64,000 nt of DNA, taken from Triangularia verruculosa. Its lineage: Eukaryota > Ascomycota > Sordariomycetes > Sordariales > Podosporaceae. Location: assembly GCA_033296885.1 (NCBI GenBank), contig MU863916.1:1-64000 (forward strand). Direction: 5' to 3'. Below are positions 1 to 11,764 of the stretch, in pieces. The translations under genes were made by a program, and so were the position numbers. Under the pieces are notes generated by a model. The model worked only from the letters and a program-made list of their open reading frames with translations. It did no database searches and had not been told where the DNA came from. Each line of letters begins with the position of its first letter. Position 1 is the stretch's first letter.

Positions 1-870
1 TAATTTTAAAATAAGAAAATTTTATTATTTTTAAAGAGTTTCGGAACTGCTTTTAAATTACTTTTTTAAAAAATAAATTAATTAATAAATTATAATATAA
101 TAGAAATCCTTTATAAATACTTTTATATATATTTATTTTCTTTTACTATTTTATATATAGAATTTTAAGTTTTTTAAAAAGTCTTTTTTTTTAAAAAAAA
201 TATATATTTATTTTAAAAAGTAAATATTTACATACTTTTATTTAAAAATTAATTAAATACTACTTAAGTTTATTAAAAATACCTTTTTCTTTTCGTTTTT
301 AATAAAGCCTTTAATATATTATTTAAATATTAATTACTTTTAATTATATATATTATAATATAATTTTACATTAATTAAAAATATAACTTATATTTATTAT
401 TTTTAAAAAGTTTCTAAACTGGTTCTAAAGTATTTCTCTATAAAATAAATTAATTAATAATTTTTAATATAATAGAAATCTTTTAAAAATACTGTTTTAT
501 TTATTTATTTTTCTTTACCATTTTATATATAGAATTTTAAGTTTTTTAAAAAGTCTTTTTTTAAAAAGATATATATTTATTTTAAATTATATAAAATAAT
601 TTAAAGAAATATAAAAAATAGATTTTTTTTTTTAGTTTTTTAATAGAAATATCTATTTATTATTTAAATATAAGTTTTTATAATTATAAATTTTAAAATA
701 TAATTTTAAATTAATTAAAAACCTTATTTATATAATTATTTTTAAAACGATTTTAAAGTATTTATATATACTTAAATATATTTAGGTTTTAAAATACAGA
801 AATACTTCGGAACTAGTTTTAAACCGCTCTCTTTATTTAATAAAGTTCAACGTTAGTTAAATTAGGCTAG
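1..870. repeat. AT-rich, RIP-like degenerate tandem repeat
   Basis: The sequence is almost entirely A/T and has no plausible reading frame. A block beginning near 22 recurs near 394 with long stretches of identity, for example the shared words TTAATTAATAA, ATAATAGAAATC and ATATATAGAATTTTAAG. A weaker third start appears near 735, and TTCGGAACT recurs near 41 and 807. The window therefore opens inside a tandem array with a unit of about 370 bp. Extreme AT content in repeated DNA is the known result of repeat-induced point mutation in Pezizomycotina. That RIP caused it here is inference. Base composition returns to normal between about 840 and 1000. Confidence 0.75.
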
Positions 871-2305
871 TATATAAGGTAGGTAATACTGAATCCCTTA
901 GCAACTACTTTTTGCGAAAAAAGTTGAAAACTTAACTTTACCACCCCGGAGTGGTCAGATTATATGGGGGGGGAGTGGTCAAGCCACACACACCCTCGTC
1001 AAAAGTGGCATAGCACCCAGTAACAACCTACGTAAGTACCTAGCTTAATTCCACCTACCTATCTACCTACCACCACTAGTTACCCTCATAGTTGGTGTTA
1101 TCTCCATCGAACCCACTCCCCATCTCCAGCTCCATCTCTCTTCTCCCATCCCGCTCAAACTAAATGTAACCATAAGGTATTCCCCCAAATTCCACTTCCC
1201 ACCTCCGGTAACTGTTTCGTTATCCCCCCCTTCAACCATGAGATCCTCCCAAGTCAAACCCCTCCCGTCACCGGCCCCCGATCCTCACAGCAAGAACCGC
1301 AGCATTTCATCCGGTAACTCAAACCCGACACCGAGCGAGACAGAACAACTCCCGAGACATGTTTTTGCTGGGGGGAATTTCAGTAAGGTAGTTTTTCGTA
1401 GTATAATGCCCGTCATACCATACCACACACAAATAAAAACGCTTCTTCTTTTTTTTGGAGGTATCAAGGTAAGACTGACAAAAATGTCTCGGGTGTTGCC
1501 TTGAATCCTTTTTTCTTTCTTCAACATGCAGTGTAAACATGACAAGTGATTCAAGACGCCGTAACAGAGTGAGTTGTTTCCAGGCAGGCAATGCAGCTCT
1601 CCGTACCTTGGGTATCCTGCCACTTACCCTGCGTGGGATTTTTGGAAAATCACTTTCTTTTCTTTTCGAGGGTAAGTACATAAGTAGCTAGTTTTGTGGA
1701 GGAGGCAACCGGGCACTGCCGCTGTAAGAAAGAAAAAAAAATGCCTTATTTACGGCTGCCTTTTCAACACACAGATTTCAACAACAGCAAATTCCCATTG
1801 CGAAATGCCAGACAAAATTCACGTACCTAATTTCAAGTTTACCTAAACAATGGATTCTTCCAAACCCATCCAAGCAACCAACTATTCACAAACTTAAACA
1901 ACTGTAACGGATTTAGTAATAAAAGAAGTGCATTAAAACTTAAACAAAAAAAAAAAAAACTACTCGAGTAGGTAAAGAAACTATCGGCCGTTACAGAGAG
2001 TTATCTAAAGATTTCCCAAAGCAAGGAAAACAAAAAAAAGAAGGGGGTATTCCGTGCCATCGCTATCCACGCTTGTCCCAAATACAACAAAAAAACCATT
2101 ATTCCCAAAACCATGAAAAAAGTCCTCATCTATCCCATAACCATCATGACATGACATGTCCCAAAGAAAAACTCGCACAATACTATAGCTAGAAAAAAAT
2201 AAAACAGAAAAACAAAAAAAAGAGGTATCAATGTCATCAGGTCATATCCCATCCCATCCCATCCTTTTCCATTTCCCTTATATTTCAATTTTCACATATT
2301 CAATT
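871..2305. other. Gene-free flank of the AT-rich block
   Basis: This is the stretch between the AT-rich block and the 3' end of the first zinc-finger gene. It contains a run of CTACC/CTATC tetranucleotides near 1056-1073 and several A-runs (near 1732, 1947 and 2030). The short overlapping ORFs at 1238-1681 lie on both strands and show no domain. I see no gene here. Confidence 0.5.
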
Positions 2306-4114
2306 TTACTCCACCTCTCCATCCGCATCCTCCTCCCCCTCCGCATCCTCCTCCTCCTCTTCTCCCTCTTCCTCATCCCTCACCACAATCTCCTCCCTCA
2401 CCCTCTGTCCCCTCCCACCCATACCCCCTCTCACCTGCTGTCCTCCCCCACCTTGTCTCTCCAGCACCTTCCTCAACTCCCACTTCCCCCCCCTCCCCCT
2501 CTCAATAATCCCCACCTCCCTCGACTTAGCCCATCCCACCAAACTACCATCACTCTCCCCCCCAAAAACAACTTGCTCCTCCCTCCCAACCGCCGCCGCC
2601 TCCAGATGCTTAGCCACATGCTCCATCCTCTGATCCCACGCATCCAGCCCCTTAAACTCAGGCTGCTTGCACCCCTCAACCGGGCACTGCATCACCGTCG
2701 GCAACTTACACCTCTCCTTCTTCCCCCTCTCCTGCAACTCCCTCACCTTCAACTCCCAGTCCCCCAACTGCTCCTTTTCCACCGGCGTCAACCCACTGTT
2801 TCTGCTTTTGGTACCGTTATTGTTGTTGGAAGTAAGCTTCTTGATGTTGGCGGGCATGTGCATCCGCTTGATGTGCTGCGTATACAAATCCTTTCGGTTG
2901 AAAATCGCGCCGTTGGGCAAGGGGCACGAGTGGGCTGAGGATGCATTGCATGTCTTTGCGCAGACGCCCTCGGTGCACAGCCAAAAGTCGAGGAGGAGGT
3001 GCTGCGTGCTGGCGTGGCGCTTCCATTCGTTTTTGGCCGCAAAGGTGGATTCGCACCCGGCGAAGTGGAAGACGCAGGTGAAGGGCCGCGTGTGTTGCTT
3101 CTTGACGTGGGTTTCAAAGTCGGTGCGGTCTGAAAAGTCGGTTCGGGAGCAGTCTGGGCATTTGAAGTGGACGGAGGAGGGTGTGATGCGGCGCGGGTTG
3201 AGGTTGGCTGGGAGGGAGGGCTTGGTGGCCGCCGTCCGTTTGGGGAGTTGCGAATGCCAGACTTGAGTGGGATTGCCGGCAGGACGTCGAGGAATAGGGG
3301 CGGCTTTGTTGTTGTTGGGTCTGGACTTCTTGGAAGGTCGGTAATCTCCGTCTTCTTCGTCTGACTGGCGTTTAGGGGTGCGTGGCAGAGAGGACTCTTC
3401 TTCCGATGATGGGTCGTTGTCGTGTTCAGGCTCTCTCTTTGGCAGTGGAGAGTAGGTGGTGGCAGCTTCGATCTCTTCTTTGATCAGAGGCATATTCTCG
3501 ACGGGGCTGGCGAGGCGGTTGAACTCGGAGACAACGGCGCCCTGGCTCGTGACCATGTTGCACTGGGTGGATGGGTGGCTTGAATCGAAGAACATGCCTT
3601 GGCTGTAGTCCATGTCTGTCTCGGAGTAGAGCGAGTTCATGTTGTTCGCATCGGTCAGGGGACCATAGCTTGGCATCATGCCCGAGCCTGTGAACCTGAT
3701 GGCGTGTGTGCTTGAAAAGTCGTCGAACTGAGGTACAGGAGAAAACACGGACGGGACCTCGGGAGGAGTGCCTGGATTCTCATAGTAGGATTCAGTCTCG
3801 GTGGGACCGGGACTCTGGCCACCGCCCGAGGCGGACGACAATTCGTGCGAAGACATGGGACTGCCGAAGCGTTGCTGGGTTGCTGGTGGAAGAGGGGAGA
3901 CGCCCATGCTCGTGTGGGTGTGAGTGTTAAAGAATGCCTTGGTGTTGGGGTCGTTTAGGAACCGCTGAGTACTGGTAATCCATTGGTCGGCGAGAGTAGG
4001 GTCGATGTACAGGTTGTTCTCCATCGATGTCGCGGCAAAGTCTTGGAACGGAACGTGGTTGTTCTCATATCCAAAGCTTGGAGTGCCGAACATGGTTGAG
4101 AAGTGGCCAGCCAT
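2306..4114 (-). CDS. C2H2 zinc-finger protein, probable transcription factor
   Basis: A single-exon gene of 602 codons. The frame is open to 4276, but the ATG at 4114 (MAGHFSTMFGTPSFGYENNH) is preferred because the upstream part looks like leader sequence. Residues 1-280 are Ser/Pro/Asn-rich with a PEST-like acidic stretch, followed by a basic segment near 290. From about residue 318 there is a C2H2 array: FKCPDC..H.., then a finger holding KNEWKRHASTQHLLLDFWLC, then Cys/His clusters around HIKRMH and a last CPVEGC..H..H unit. The tail is acidic and Glu-rich. This architecture is typical of fungal nuclear C2H2 regulators; the DNA target is unknown. The KNxWKRH module is shared with the gene at 11765-14706. 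Confidence 0.85.
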   Translation of the reverse strand: MAGHFSTMFGTPSFGYENNHVPFQDFAATSMENNLYIDPTLADQWITSTQRFLNDPNTKAFFNTHTHTSMGVSPLPPATQQRFGSPMSSHELSSASGGGQSPGPTETESYYENPGTPPEVPSVFSPVPQFDDFSSTHAIRFTGSGMMPSYGPLTDANNMNSLYSETDMDYSQGMFFDSSHPSTQCNMVTSQGAVVSEFNRLASPVENMPLIKEEIEAATTYSPLPKREPEHDNDPSSEEESSLPRTPKRQSDEEDGDYRPSKKSRPNNNKAAPIPRRPAGNPTQVWHSQLPKRTAATKPSLPANLNPRRITPSSVHFKCPDCSRTDFSDRTDFETHVKKQHTRPFTCVFHFAGCESTFAAKNEWKRHASTQHLLLDFWLCTEGVCAKTCNASSAHSCPLPNGAIFNRKDLYTQHIKRMHMPANIKKLTSNNNNGTKSRNSGLTPVEKEQLGDWELKVRELQERGKKERCKLPTVMQCPVEGCKQPEFKGLDAWDQRMEHVAKHLEAAAVGREEQVVFGGESDGSLVGWAKSREVGIIERGRGGKWELRKVLERQGGGGQQVRGGMGGRGQRVREEIVVRDEEEGEEEEEDAEGEEDADGEVE

Positions 4115-7100
4115 CTTGAATAAGTTGTGAGGGGTAAGGGACGGTAAGTGGATGTTGGGATAGGCAATGTCGAAGACACAAACGTATGTCAAGCAAGAGC
4201 TGTATAGCTGCAAGCCTGGGGAACCAACATGGGAAGTAGGGGGTAGATATGCGCAGTAGCAGCAAAGGAAATTCAAAGAAGGCGGCGGGCGTGGGTCGAG
4301 TTATGTGTAATATACAGAGACGTGGTGAAAAGAAAGATACAAAAGCAGATCCTTGGTGTGAGACCTGTGTAGCGTATTATGAACAGGCGAGGGGGACTTA
4401 TACCACATGGCTCGATGTGGCCATGTTAAAGAAGAGACGACGGAGGCGGGAGCAGCATGATAGATAAATGAAGAATGAAAGGCACGAACCACATCAAGAC
4501 TGTGTGAGTGACCGCGTTTCCGTCTTGGTGCCATGCTGGAAGAGCGCGCCTGAGCTGGTGGTTATTTTGCTCCCCGCTTGTGCCCAAGACGGCAGCCACT
4601 CGAAGCTCATCGCCAAAAGCAAAGGGGGGGAGGGGGCGCCCCCCTTCGTGGCTTCCTGCTCGACTGCTGGGGACTGCTGGATCCTCAGCAGAGCCGCATG
4701 CAAAATGTACTCCCACAGCAAAAGAACGTGCAGAGGTACCAGAAGAGCTGCCAAGAGGCCAGGGTCGTAGCGGTGGTGCTCAGAAGGGGGGCTGAGATGG
4801 TCGGGTCAAGCTCACCCCTGTTGGTGGAATGGCAGCCCGATTGACCCCTGGCGGCAGCAGCAGCATGGAGGGGGGTGGACGGGGTTGGTACCAATTTCAA
4901 GGAGAGAAGCGCTGGAAGCTGCGCCCCAGACTTGCTGTCTTTCTAAACAAAGGGCGAGTTGTATACGGAACAAGTCCAGGAGGTACAGCACCGAGGAGGT
5001 TGTACGTGGTACCTTGGCCTGCCCACTGACAGACGAAGCGCGCAAGAACTGGGAGCGGACGCAGGCGCTGTCGACAAGGAGCAACTCACTGACAAAAGAG
5101 CCTCAATTCTGGCACCTGGCATCTGGCATCTGCCGTCGGTCCCTTCTGTCGGGTTGGGGATTGGGGAATTTTCATGAACAAGGGGAGGGGGTGTGTGTAT
5201 GTCTGTATGGGGGGTTCGATTTGAAAATGTGCGAACCACGACACCCGTCCGCGCTCCAGTCTGGGGTATGTACCTTGTTCGCGCCATCGAGTCGGCCCCC
5301 ACTGGTGACATATCAGATTCCCGGGTCGCTGGTCTGCCGTGAGTCCCCGACAGCTTCCTCACAGAGCAGAGGGCGCTCCCTATTCGTTCTATCGTACTCG
5401 TTCTGCATTCCTCGTCAGTGATCGACGATACCTGGAGCGTGCAAACCTAGTGCAGAGGCCCTTGGCAAAGGCAGATGCTTCCCCAGACGGCGCCGTGATT
5501 CGTGCCTCCCCGATGAAAGTGGCATTTCCCCATTTCCGATCAGTGGGCGCCACAGTTTGTGAAGTTCATGGGATGTGCTGCTCTGGTCTCAGCGCCTGTT
5601 TCTCCCCACACGGGCCCACTACACTAGCACTAGGCCCAGTGACCCAGGGACCGTCCGTAGCTTCCAGGTTAATCCATGCCCTAACTAACTAGCTAGCGGC
5701 AGCTTCCGTTTCCCTGAATAGCCAACGTTATCATGGTCCCGTCTTTGATGAGTTCCACCGTGGTTCGCGTCTCGGGTACATCTGACATCTCACTACATTC
5801 TGCCACGTTCACTAAACAGCCAAAGCATGCAGGGCATTCAGGACGACATACATACACTTTGATCGTCCTCACCCACCTCATCCCGTCTGATGAGGAAGGG
5901 TTACAACCGCGGACGTGGCAGAAGCCCGCGAGGTGGGGTCCTGCGCCCGGTTTCAATGAGCATCTTCTTTCTCAGGCCACACTGACACCCTAGGGGGCCT
6001 CCTGATTGGGCGACTTGCGTTGCCGGTCCAGGTGGTAAACCCAGTGTCCTGGGCTCACTTCTGAAATGCCGTCGTTCATCAGCAAATCACCCTCCACCGC
6101 CTTTTGAAGGGTGATATTGTAATTTCTGCTGCAGAAGCTTCAGGACTGCCAAATTCCATCTCGACCCTCCAGCCAGGAGAGGTGATTCGCAGAAAACTCT
6201 GCCAGCGGCCCGCCCGCCGCCGCCCTCCCGCAGCTCTTCGCCGCTTTGCTCTTGTCTTCAACTCGTCCCCACGACCACGGTGGCTGTCGGAACTGTCGCG
6301 GGCCTGGGGATCGACGGCCAATCAGCATGACACCCCAGGGAGCAAGCAATCAAGCAGCAAACAAGCAGCATGCCGAGCAATGATGCTCCGCGCCTACGCA
6401 GTAGTGTGTCCTCGTCTTGGGGTCTGCAAAATCTCGAAGGATTCAAGCAATCGAGCTTATCCGTCCCAGCTCCACGGTCAGCTAGAGACTGCCCTAGCCG
6501 ACGGTTTTGGTTACCGGCCGCCGGCCCTGATGACGACGGACGGGAGCGACTGCGTAACACTCTGCAGACTATCGGTCTCTGTAAACGGCAAATGGCTATC
6601 GGTCATCGGTCATCACTCACCTTTAGCCTCTAGACCAATGGTTACTCCAGATGATAGACCGGCGAGAGAACACAGAGCGGTCAGATACCCGACTGACACT
6701 GCTGAGACTGCACTGTGACACTGGGCGAGCCTGGCAAGGCGACGGTGGTGACGGTGTCTGTGGTCGCCTTGCCTATTGCATGCACCCCGCCGTGTAACTC
6801 GACTCGGGCCAGCCATTCATGTTCAAGAAGAGCTTCACCAACTGGCAGACACCCGTTGCCAAGAGATTCAACAACACTGAACTAACCAAGAGACAAAACG
6901 CTCACATACTATTCAATGTACTAACTGAGAACCGGTCCGTACCACTGGCCTCTTTTTCCACGTGCTCCCGAAGCAAGACCAACAACCAGACCAGCTCCCA
7001 TCCCCCCATCCCAGTCCGTACAGAAGCTCGCCAGTTTCGACGACCGCATCCAAAACCAGCCCATTGGCCCCGTAAGAGCCGCCCGTTCAGGTGCGGCCAG

Positions 7101-10100
7101 CATTCTCCCATCTGTGGCGTCCTCCGCTGTGATGAAACAAACAACTAAAAACAGCAGACTAACGGCACAGCAGGGGCTGCGTCCTTGCATAGACTTCCAC
7201 TTTCCAGAACGAATGACAAGTCTTCATAACGTCATGGCCGCGTCTATGCCGACCATAGAGATATCAAGACATCAGACGGAACGCCTTTGGCTTCAGCCCA
7301 CTGGAGACAAGCATGCAAGCCCTATGTAAACATACCCCTGAATCTTGAGATTTTGAGATCCAGGAAGCTGCAGGCAGGGCATCTTGAGCTCAGCTTTTTT
7401 GCGCCATGACGAAGGAAAAGAGCCATGGAAATGGCAGCTTCATCGGGCAACAGGCGATCTGAGCCGACTGTCAAGACAATATCTGTCGTCTGGAGCCAGG
7501 CCTCTGCCATATTGGACATTCCCACATGGATGAGCTCGGCCCTCTCCAGGCTGAGCTCTCTCCAGGCATAGACTTGGGATGATTGGGGCCAATGTTGCAA
7601 CCGCGAGGCCGTAGACCATAGTCGGCTTTGCCAGCATGAACCCTGCTATCTTCTTGCTTTCGGTCGGAACCCAGGCAATTTCCCCCGCTCAAGAGGGTGG
7701 CCTACGAAGTCAACGGACATGCTACACAGAAGCCACGATTAATTTGGAATGCCCAATCATCAGAACCAGTCTACATTTCGTCGTTAGACGCTGGCAAGTG
7801 TGAAAAGAGATAACCATCCAACTGGAGGCGCGCTAAGTTGCCCCCTATCCCGAAATAGACTGCAAAGTAAACAACGACCCATCGGTATGCCTCGCTATTT
7901 GTCATGAGATGGGAGGGATGCCGTGGTTTCGACGCCGGTCTTGATGAGAGTGTGTGAGAGGGTCGACCTACAGACCTGCACTGCCGTCACCGTCGCCGTA
8001 TGCATACACCACCCCCTCACAGACGGAAGAAGCAAGTAGTGTTCTAGTCTAAGCCCTCGGGAGTCTCAAGCGTGGCTCTATCGAGCCAATATGCTCTGTC
8101 TTTTGGCGCCCATGGCAGTAGGGTGCTGACCTACCTACCTACCTTTACCGAAGAGCTGTAAGATCTCAGATTTGCCTCGATCAGACCGGCCATCGAGGGT
8201 CAAAAACAGAAGATGCCAGTGTAAACAATGATCCAACTATTCAAGATCATGCTTGTAGCTATGAACCCTGTCCCTGTCTGCATCATCTAAACGCTGAGAA
8301 AAACGCAATATGCAGGGTCTAGCCAATTTGCCACCACCAACCCAGATCAGAGGGCACGAAAGGGTCGTCCTGGTCGAGGAACCATGATGGAATCGCTCGT
8401 CCTGGTCTACACCAAACGCCGAAGAAGAATATGTAGCTAGAATACCAACCTCTCGCCTTCTTTTACAGAGCTCCTGGCCTGCTTTGGCGCCGAGAGTACG
8501 TAGGGTGCATTGGTATCGCCGCCGCCACAACAACGACAAGAATATCTGCCGTTTCTACACTTCCAGGCGTTGTGGAAGACCCAAGCTGTACATTGAGACA
8601 CAAGTACTCTCTACCTGATGACTTGGGTACCATCTCTGATCTCAATACACAGGGACAAAGAAGGCAATATGGTGGAAGGTGGATGACAACCGGCCAACAC
8701 CACAGGCAGCACAAGAATTGCGGATGGACCACTGCTGAAGATGCATGTGCGAACGAACCTGGCGCCAAAGATGAACACCTCCAGGTTCTCTGCATGGGTA
8801 TCAAGCATGTGATTCCGGCTGCTCGCACGCTATATCCAGATCTCTTCGATAGCGTACACAAGTCTAGGCCACATGAACACGGATCCTGCACGAAAGATGG
8901 TCGAGACCGCAGGCAACGACGGCATCACACCGGCCCGAGTTCAAGACGCCGGAAAGCGTCACCAACGATTTGGAATCGTCTTCAAATAATGCTACCTAAT
9001 CGTCACCAATCAACCCAACCATCATCAATTCCATCGCCACCCCCAGTTCTCACCAAAAAGAAAAAAAAGAAACGAAGCAGCCTATCACAATCCCCGGGTA
9101 TATCCCCATACCCCTACTAGCCCACGCTTCGGGCAGTCCCTTTGTCGCCAGGACAAGCCGCTGGTTCACAAAAAAGACCCTTAAAATAACATTCACAACA
9201 GGGTCTAGCAAAAGCCACCGACCAAAGATACCGCCCTAGGCTGGGGCCGGGAAGGGTCCGACCGCACGATTTACACTCACTCAACCATGGACACATCCCG
9301 GTTGCCGTGAACCACACCCACCACATCAATCCCGAACCGATCATGACTTTGAGAAAAAGCAGCCCATTATTACGAGATTTGGTGTCGATGAATCTGATAT
9401 CTCCGGGCAGTCCTGCCTAATAAAACGCCACGATCCTTTCCAAAGAGGAAAATGATCGCCGATATTCTGCAGTTGCGAGCTGCACGATCAAGAGGATTCG
9501 GGCTGTCCAGCTGAAAAGAACGATGCAACTCCAGAAACATCTTGGCTCGAGAGAGGAAAACGATCATGTTTCTTCCACCCCATGTCGTTGATCTTGCTTT
9601 TTTTCACCCGAAGCATGCATCATGATCACTTCATGCACCCCAGCCCAATCCCAAGAAGAAGACCAACTGCATGTATAGGCCATCTTGGCATACCTTATCC
9701 CCAACTAGGCTTTCCGTTCACGAGCTCCTGTCTGGGCAAACCTTTGACCTCCAGACTAGCTCTTACCAGAATCCAAGAACATGGAATCAAATTTGACCTC
9801 AACAAGCCTAGGGCACATCATTCCAAAACTCCGGGCCATTTGCCCCTTAGCTTAAGATACCTCCTGGGCAAAGCAAGAATCCATAATACTATTGAGCCCC
9901 AGCCATACCAGCTCAGTCTGACTTTCTCTCGGCGCGAGCCACAGCCATGATTCCGCAAAACCACAGCCTTCACTGCCCAGTCCCGTCCCGTCATAGCCTC
10001 TGCCCATCACATACTTTATTCCACCAGCTAAACTTCCAAGGGTACCTACCTAATAATGATCCAAACACCACAGCAACATCTCATCACCTCAATCTCTCCG

Positions 10101-10238
10101 GGCACGTAACATCGTCCACCAAACCCTAACCAAACACCCTTTTTACACTCATGCTTCCTGCCCTTGTATTGTACATACACTAAAATCCCAACTAAATCTC
10201 CCTTCCTCTCCCGGTAGCAATAGCCCAGGCGGGTGGTC

Positions 10239-10349
10239 ATGCACCTCTCTCTTCCCCTAGGACTCTCCCACCACATGGTCTAGATCTCCCGGGCATGCAC
10301 CTCTCTTACCCTAGGACTCTCCCACAATGATGGTCTGGATCTCCTAGGC
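10239..10349. repeat. Two-copy tandem repeat of about 55 bp
   Basis: Copy one (10239-10294) and copy two (10295-10349) both start ATGCACCTCTCT, continue with CCTAGGACTCTCCCAC, and end with ATGGTCT.GATCTCC followed by GGC. They differ by a few substitutions and small indels, so the duplication is not brand new. It lies in gene-free DNA. Confidence 0.8.
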
Positions 10350-10467
10350 AAGCACGCAACAGCCACAAGTAGTTAACTAGATTCTGGGTTGCCACTGATC
10401 CCTCTATTTTCCAAATCACTCCCCCCCTTCCCTCCCCGTTCCACCCCCGCGACAACCCTCACCGCAT

Positions 10468-10485
10468 CCCCCCCCCCCCCCCCCC
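10468..10485. repeat. Poly-C homopolymer (18 nt)
   Basis: An uninterrupted run of 18 C in intergenic DNA. Its length may be a sequencing or assembly approximation. Confidence 0.85.
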
Positions 10486-10749
10486 TCTTACCCCTTTCGT
10501 CAGCAACCTCTTACTAAAAAGCAAGCCACAATTTCTTGGAAAACAATTCTTGGGACTTTTCTCGGAAAAAACAATGCCGAAGACAACCGCTCGGAAATAA
10601 TAACAACACACCCTTGAACCCAACCACACGGCATCCCAAATCCCGAACCGTCAAACACCCCTGCCTCACATCATTCATCATCAAGGGTCGTTCCTCCCCC
10701 ACAAATCAAGCCACCGCGCTTAATCCCTTTCAACAAAATCTGATCGTGT

Positions 10750-10771
10750 AAAAAAAAAAAAAAAAAAAAAA
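10750..10771. repeat. Poly-A homopolymer (22 nt)
   Basis: An uninterrupted run of 22 A in the same simple-sequence-rich intergenic area. Confidence 0.85.
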
Positions 10772-10881
10772 GACAACTCGTAAAATTTCTGACCAACAGT
10801 TTCCCGTAAAAACCTACGCCGGTCGGGCTCCCATTCGTGACTTAGACGCGCGTGGGTTGCTTGTTAGGCTCCCCAACCCAA

Positions 10882-10882
<1 letters not shown>

Positions 10883-10956
<74 letters not shown>
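10883..10956. repeat. (AC)37 microsatellite
   Basis: A perfect AC dinucleotide array of 74 nt. ORFs crossing it translate as poly-Thr/His or poly-Val/Cys and are artefacts. A shorter CAC-rich stretch follows at about 10984-11012. The length is likely polymorphic between strains. Confidence 0.95.
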
Positions 10957-10961
<5 letters not shown>

Positions 10962-11764
10962 GCTACAACCGCCCGTCTGGTCCTCCACCACCACCATCAC
11001 CACCACCACCACAAAGCACCCTACCCACAAATCAATCCAAACACCACCAAACCACCCAAATCGCAATCACCAACACCAAGATTCCAAACTTTGACCTCCT
11101 ATCCTTCGACCACCCTTACGGCTAAAATCCTTACAAGATTAGCTCCTAAGGGTTCCATCATTCAGTTTTACTTTAACCCTATACAACTAATTATTACCAG
11201 AGAAAGCTGTACATACAGAGATAAAATCATCTACAGCCTCAATCATTTCCTGGGCAAGATGCAAAGTAACGATCATCACTGCAGACTTCTTCTCACTCAA
11301 ATCAACTAAACCTCAACTATCATTCACCACCAAAATCATCTCTCAAAACCTAACGTAACAGAAGTACTATAATATAAAACCACCATTCCAATCAATGCTA
11401 GACTAGCTAAAAGTCCCCATCCATATATAAGCCTCCAAATATATATATATATCCAACCAACAAACACATCAGAAGCGCTCGCTCAGCTCAACTCAACCCA
11501 ACCCACCACAATGCAAAAATACGCAAGTCGTCCACCCTCCTTCACAAATACCCAAGAAAACAAAAAAAAACATGAAACTGTCCATCCAAAATCTGAGGCG
11601 AGTACTAGGTATCCAACAATCTGAAAAAAAAAAAAAGAAAAAAAAAAAGATCCACCAAGTGTCGTGAAGCGGGGGGGGTATCCTCAAGCCAAACAAAGTA
11701 CCAACAACTTTTCCACCACATGCAAATGCAGCACGACAGAAACAAAAAAAAAAAAAAGACAAAC

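Larger units (their letters stand above)
4115..11764. other. Long 7.6-kb region without a supported gene
   Basis: This lies upstream of the 2306-4114 gene and downstream of the next C2H2 gene. ORFs of up to about 200 codons occur (for example 6104-6718 and 8572-9120), but all are short, overlap on both strands, and lack domains or convincing introns. The region holds a CTACC tetranucleotide run near 8131-8152, a two-copy repeat at 10239-10349, homopolymers, a long AC tract, and a telobox-like AAACCCTAACC at 10121. A long regulatory upstream region or a noncoding RNA is possible, but nothing in the sequence proves either. Confidence 0.5.

Noticed and set aside
6104..6718. 204-codon plus-strand ORF in the long gap
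   Set aside because: No domain, no intron signals that extend it, and overlapping minus-strand frames of similar quality.
8572..9120. 182-codon plus-strand ORF
   Set aside because: Ends in poly-Lys from an A-run and shows no domain; an antisense frame of similar length overlaps it.
10842..11309. ORFs crossing the AC microsatellite
   Set aside because: Translated microsatellite (poly-Thr/His and poly-Val/Cys), not a gene.
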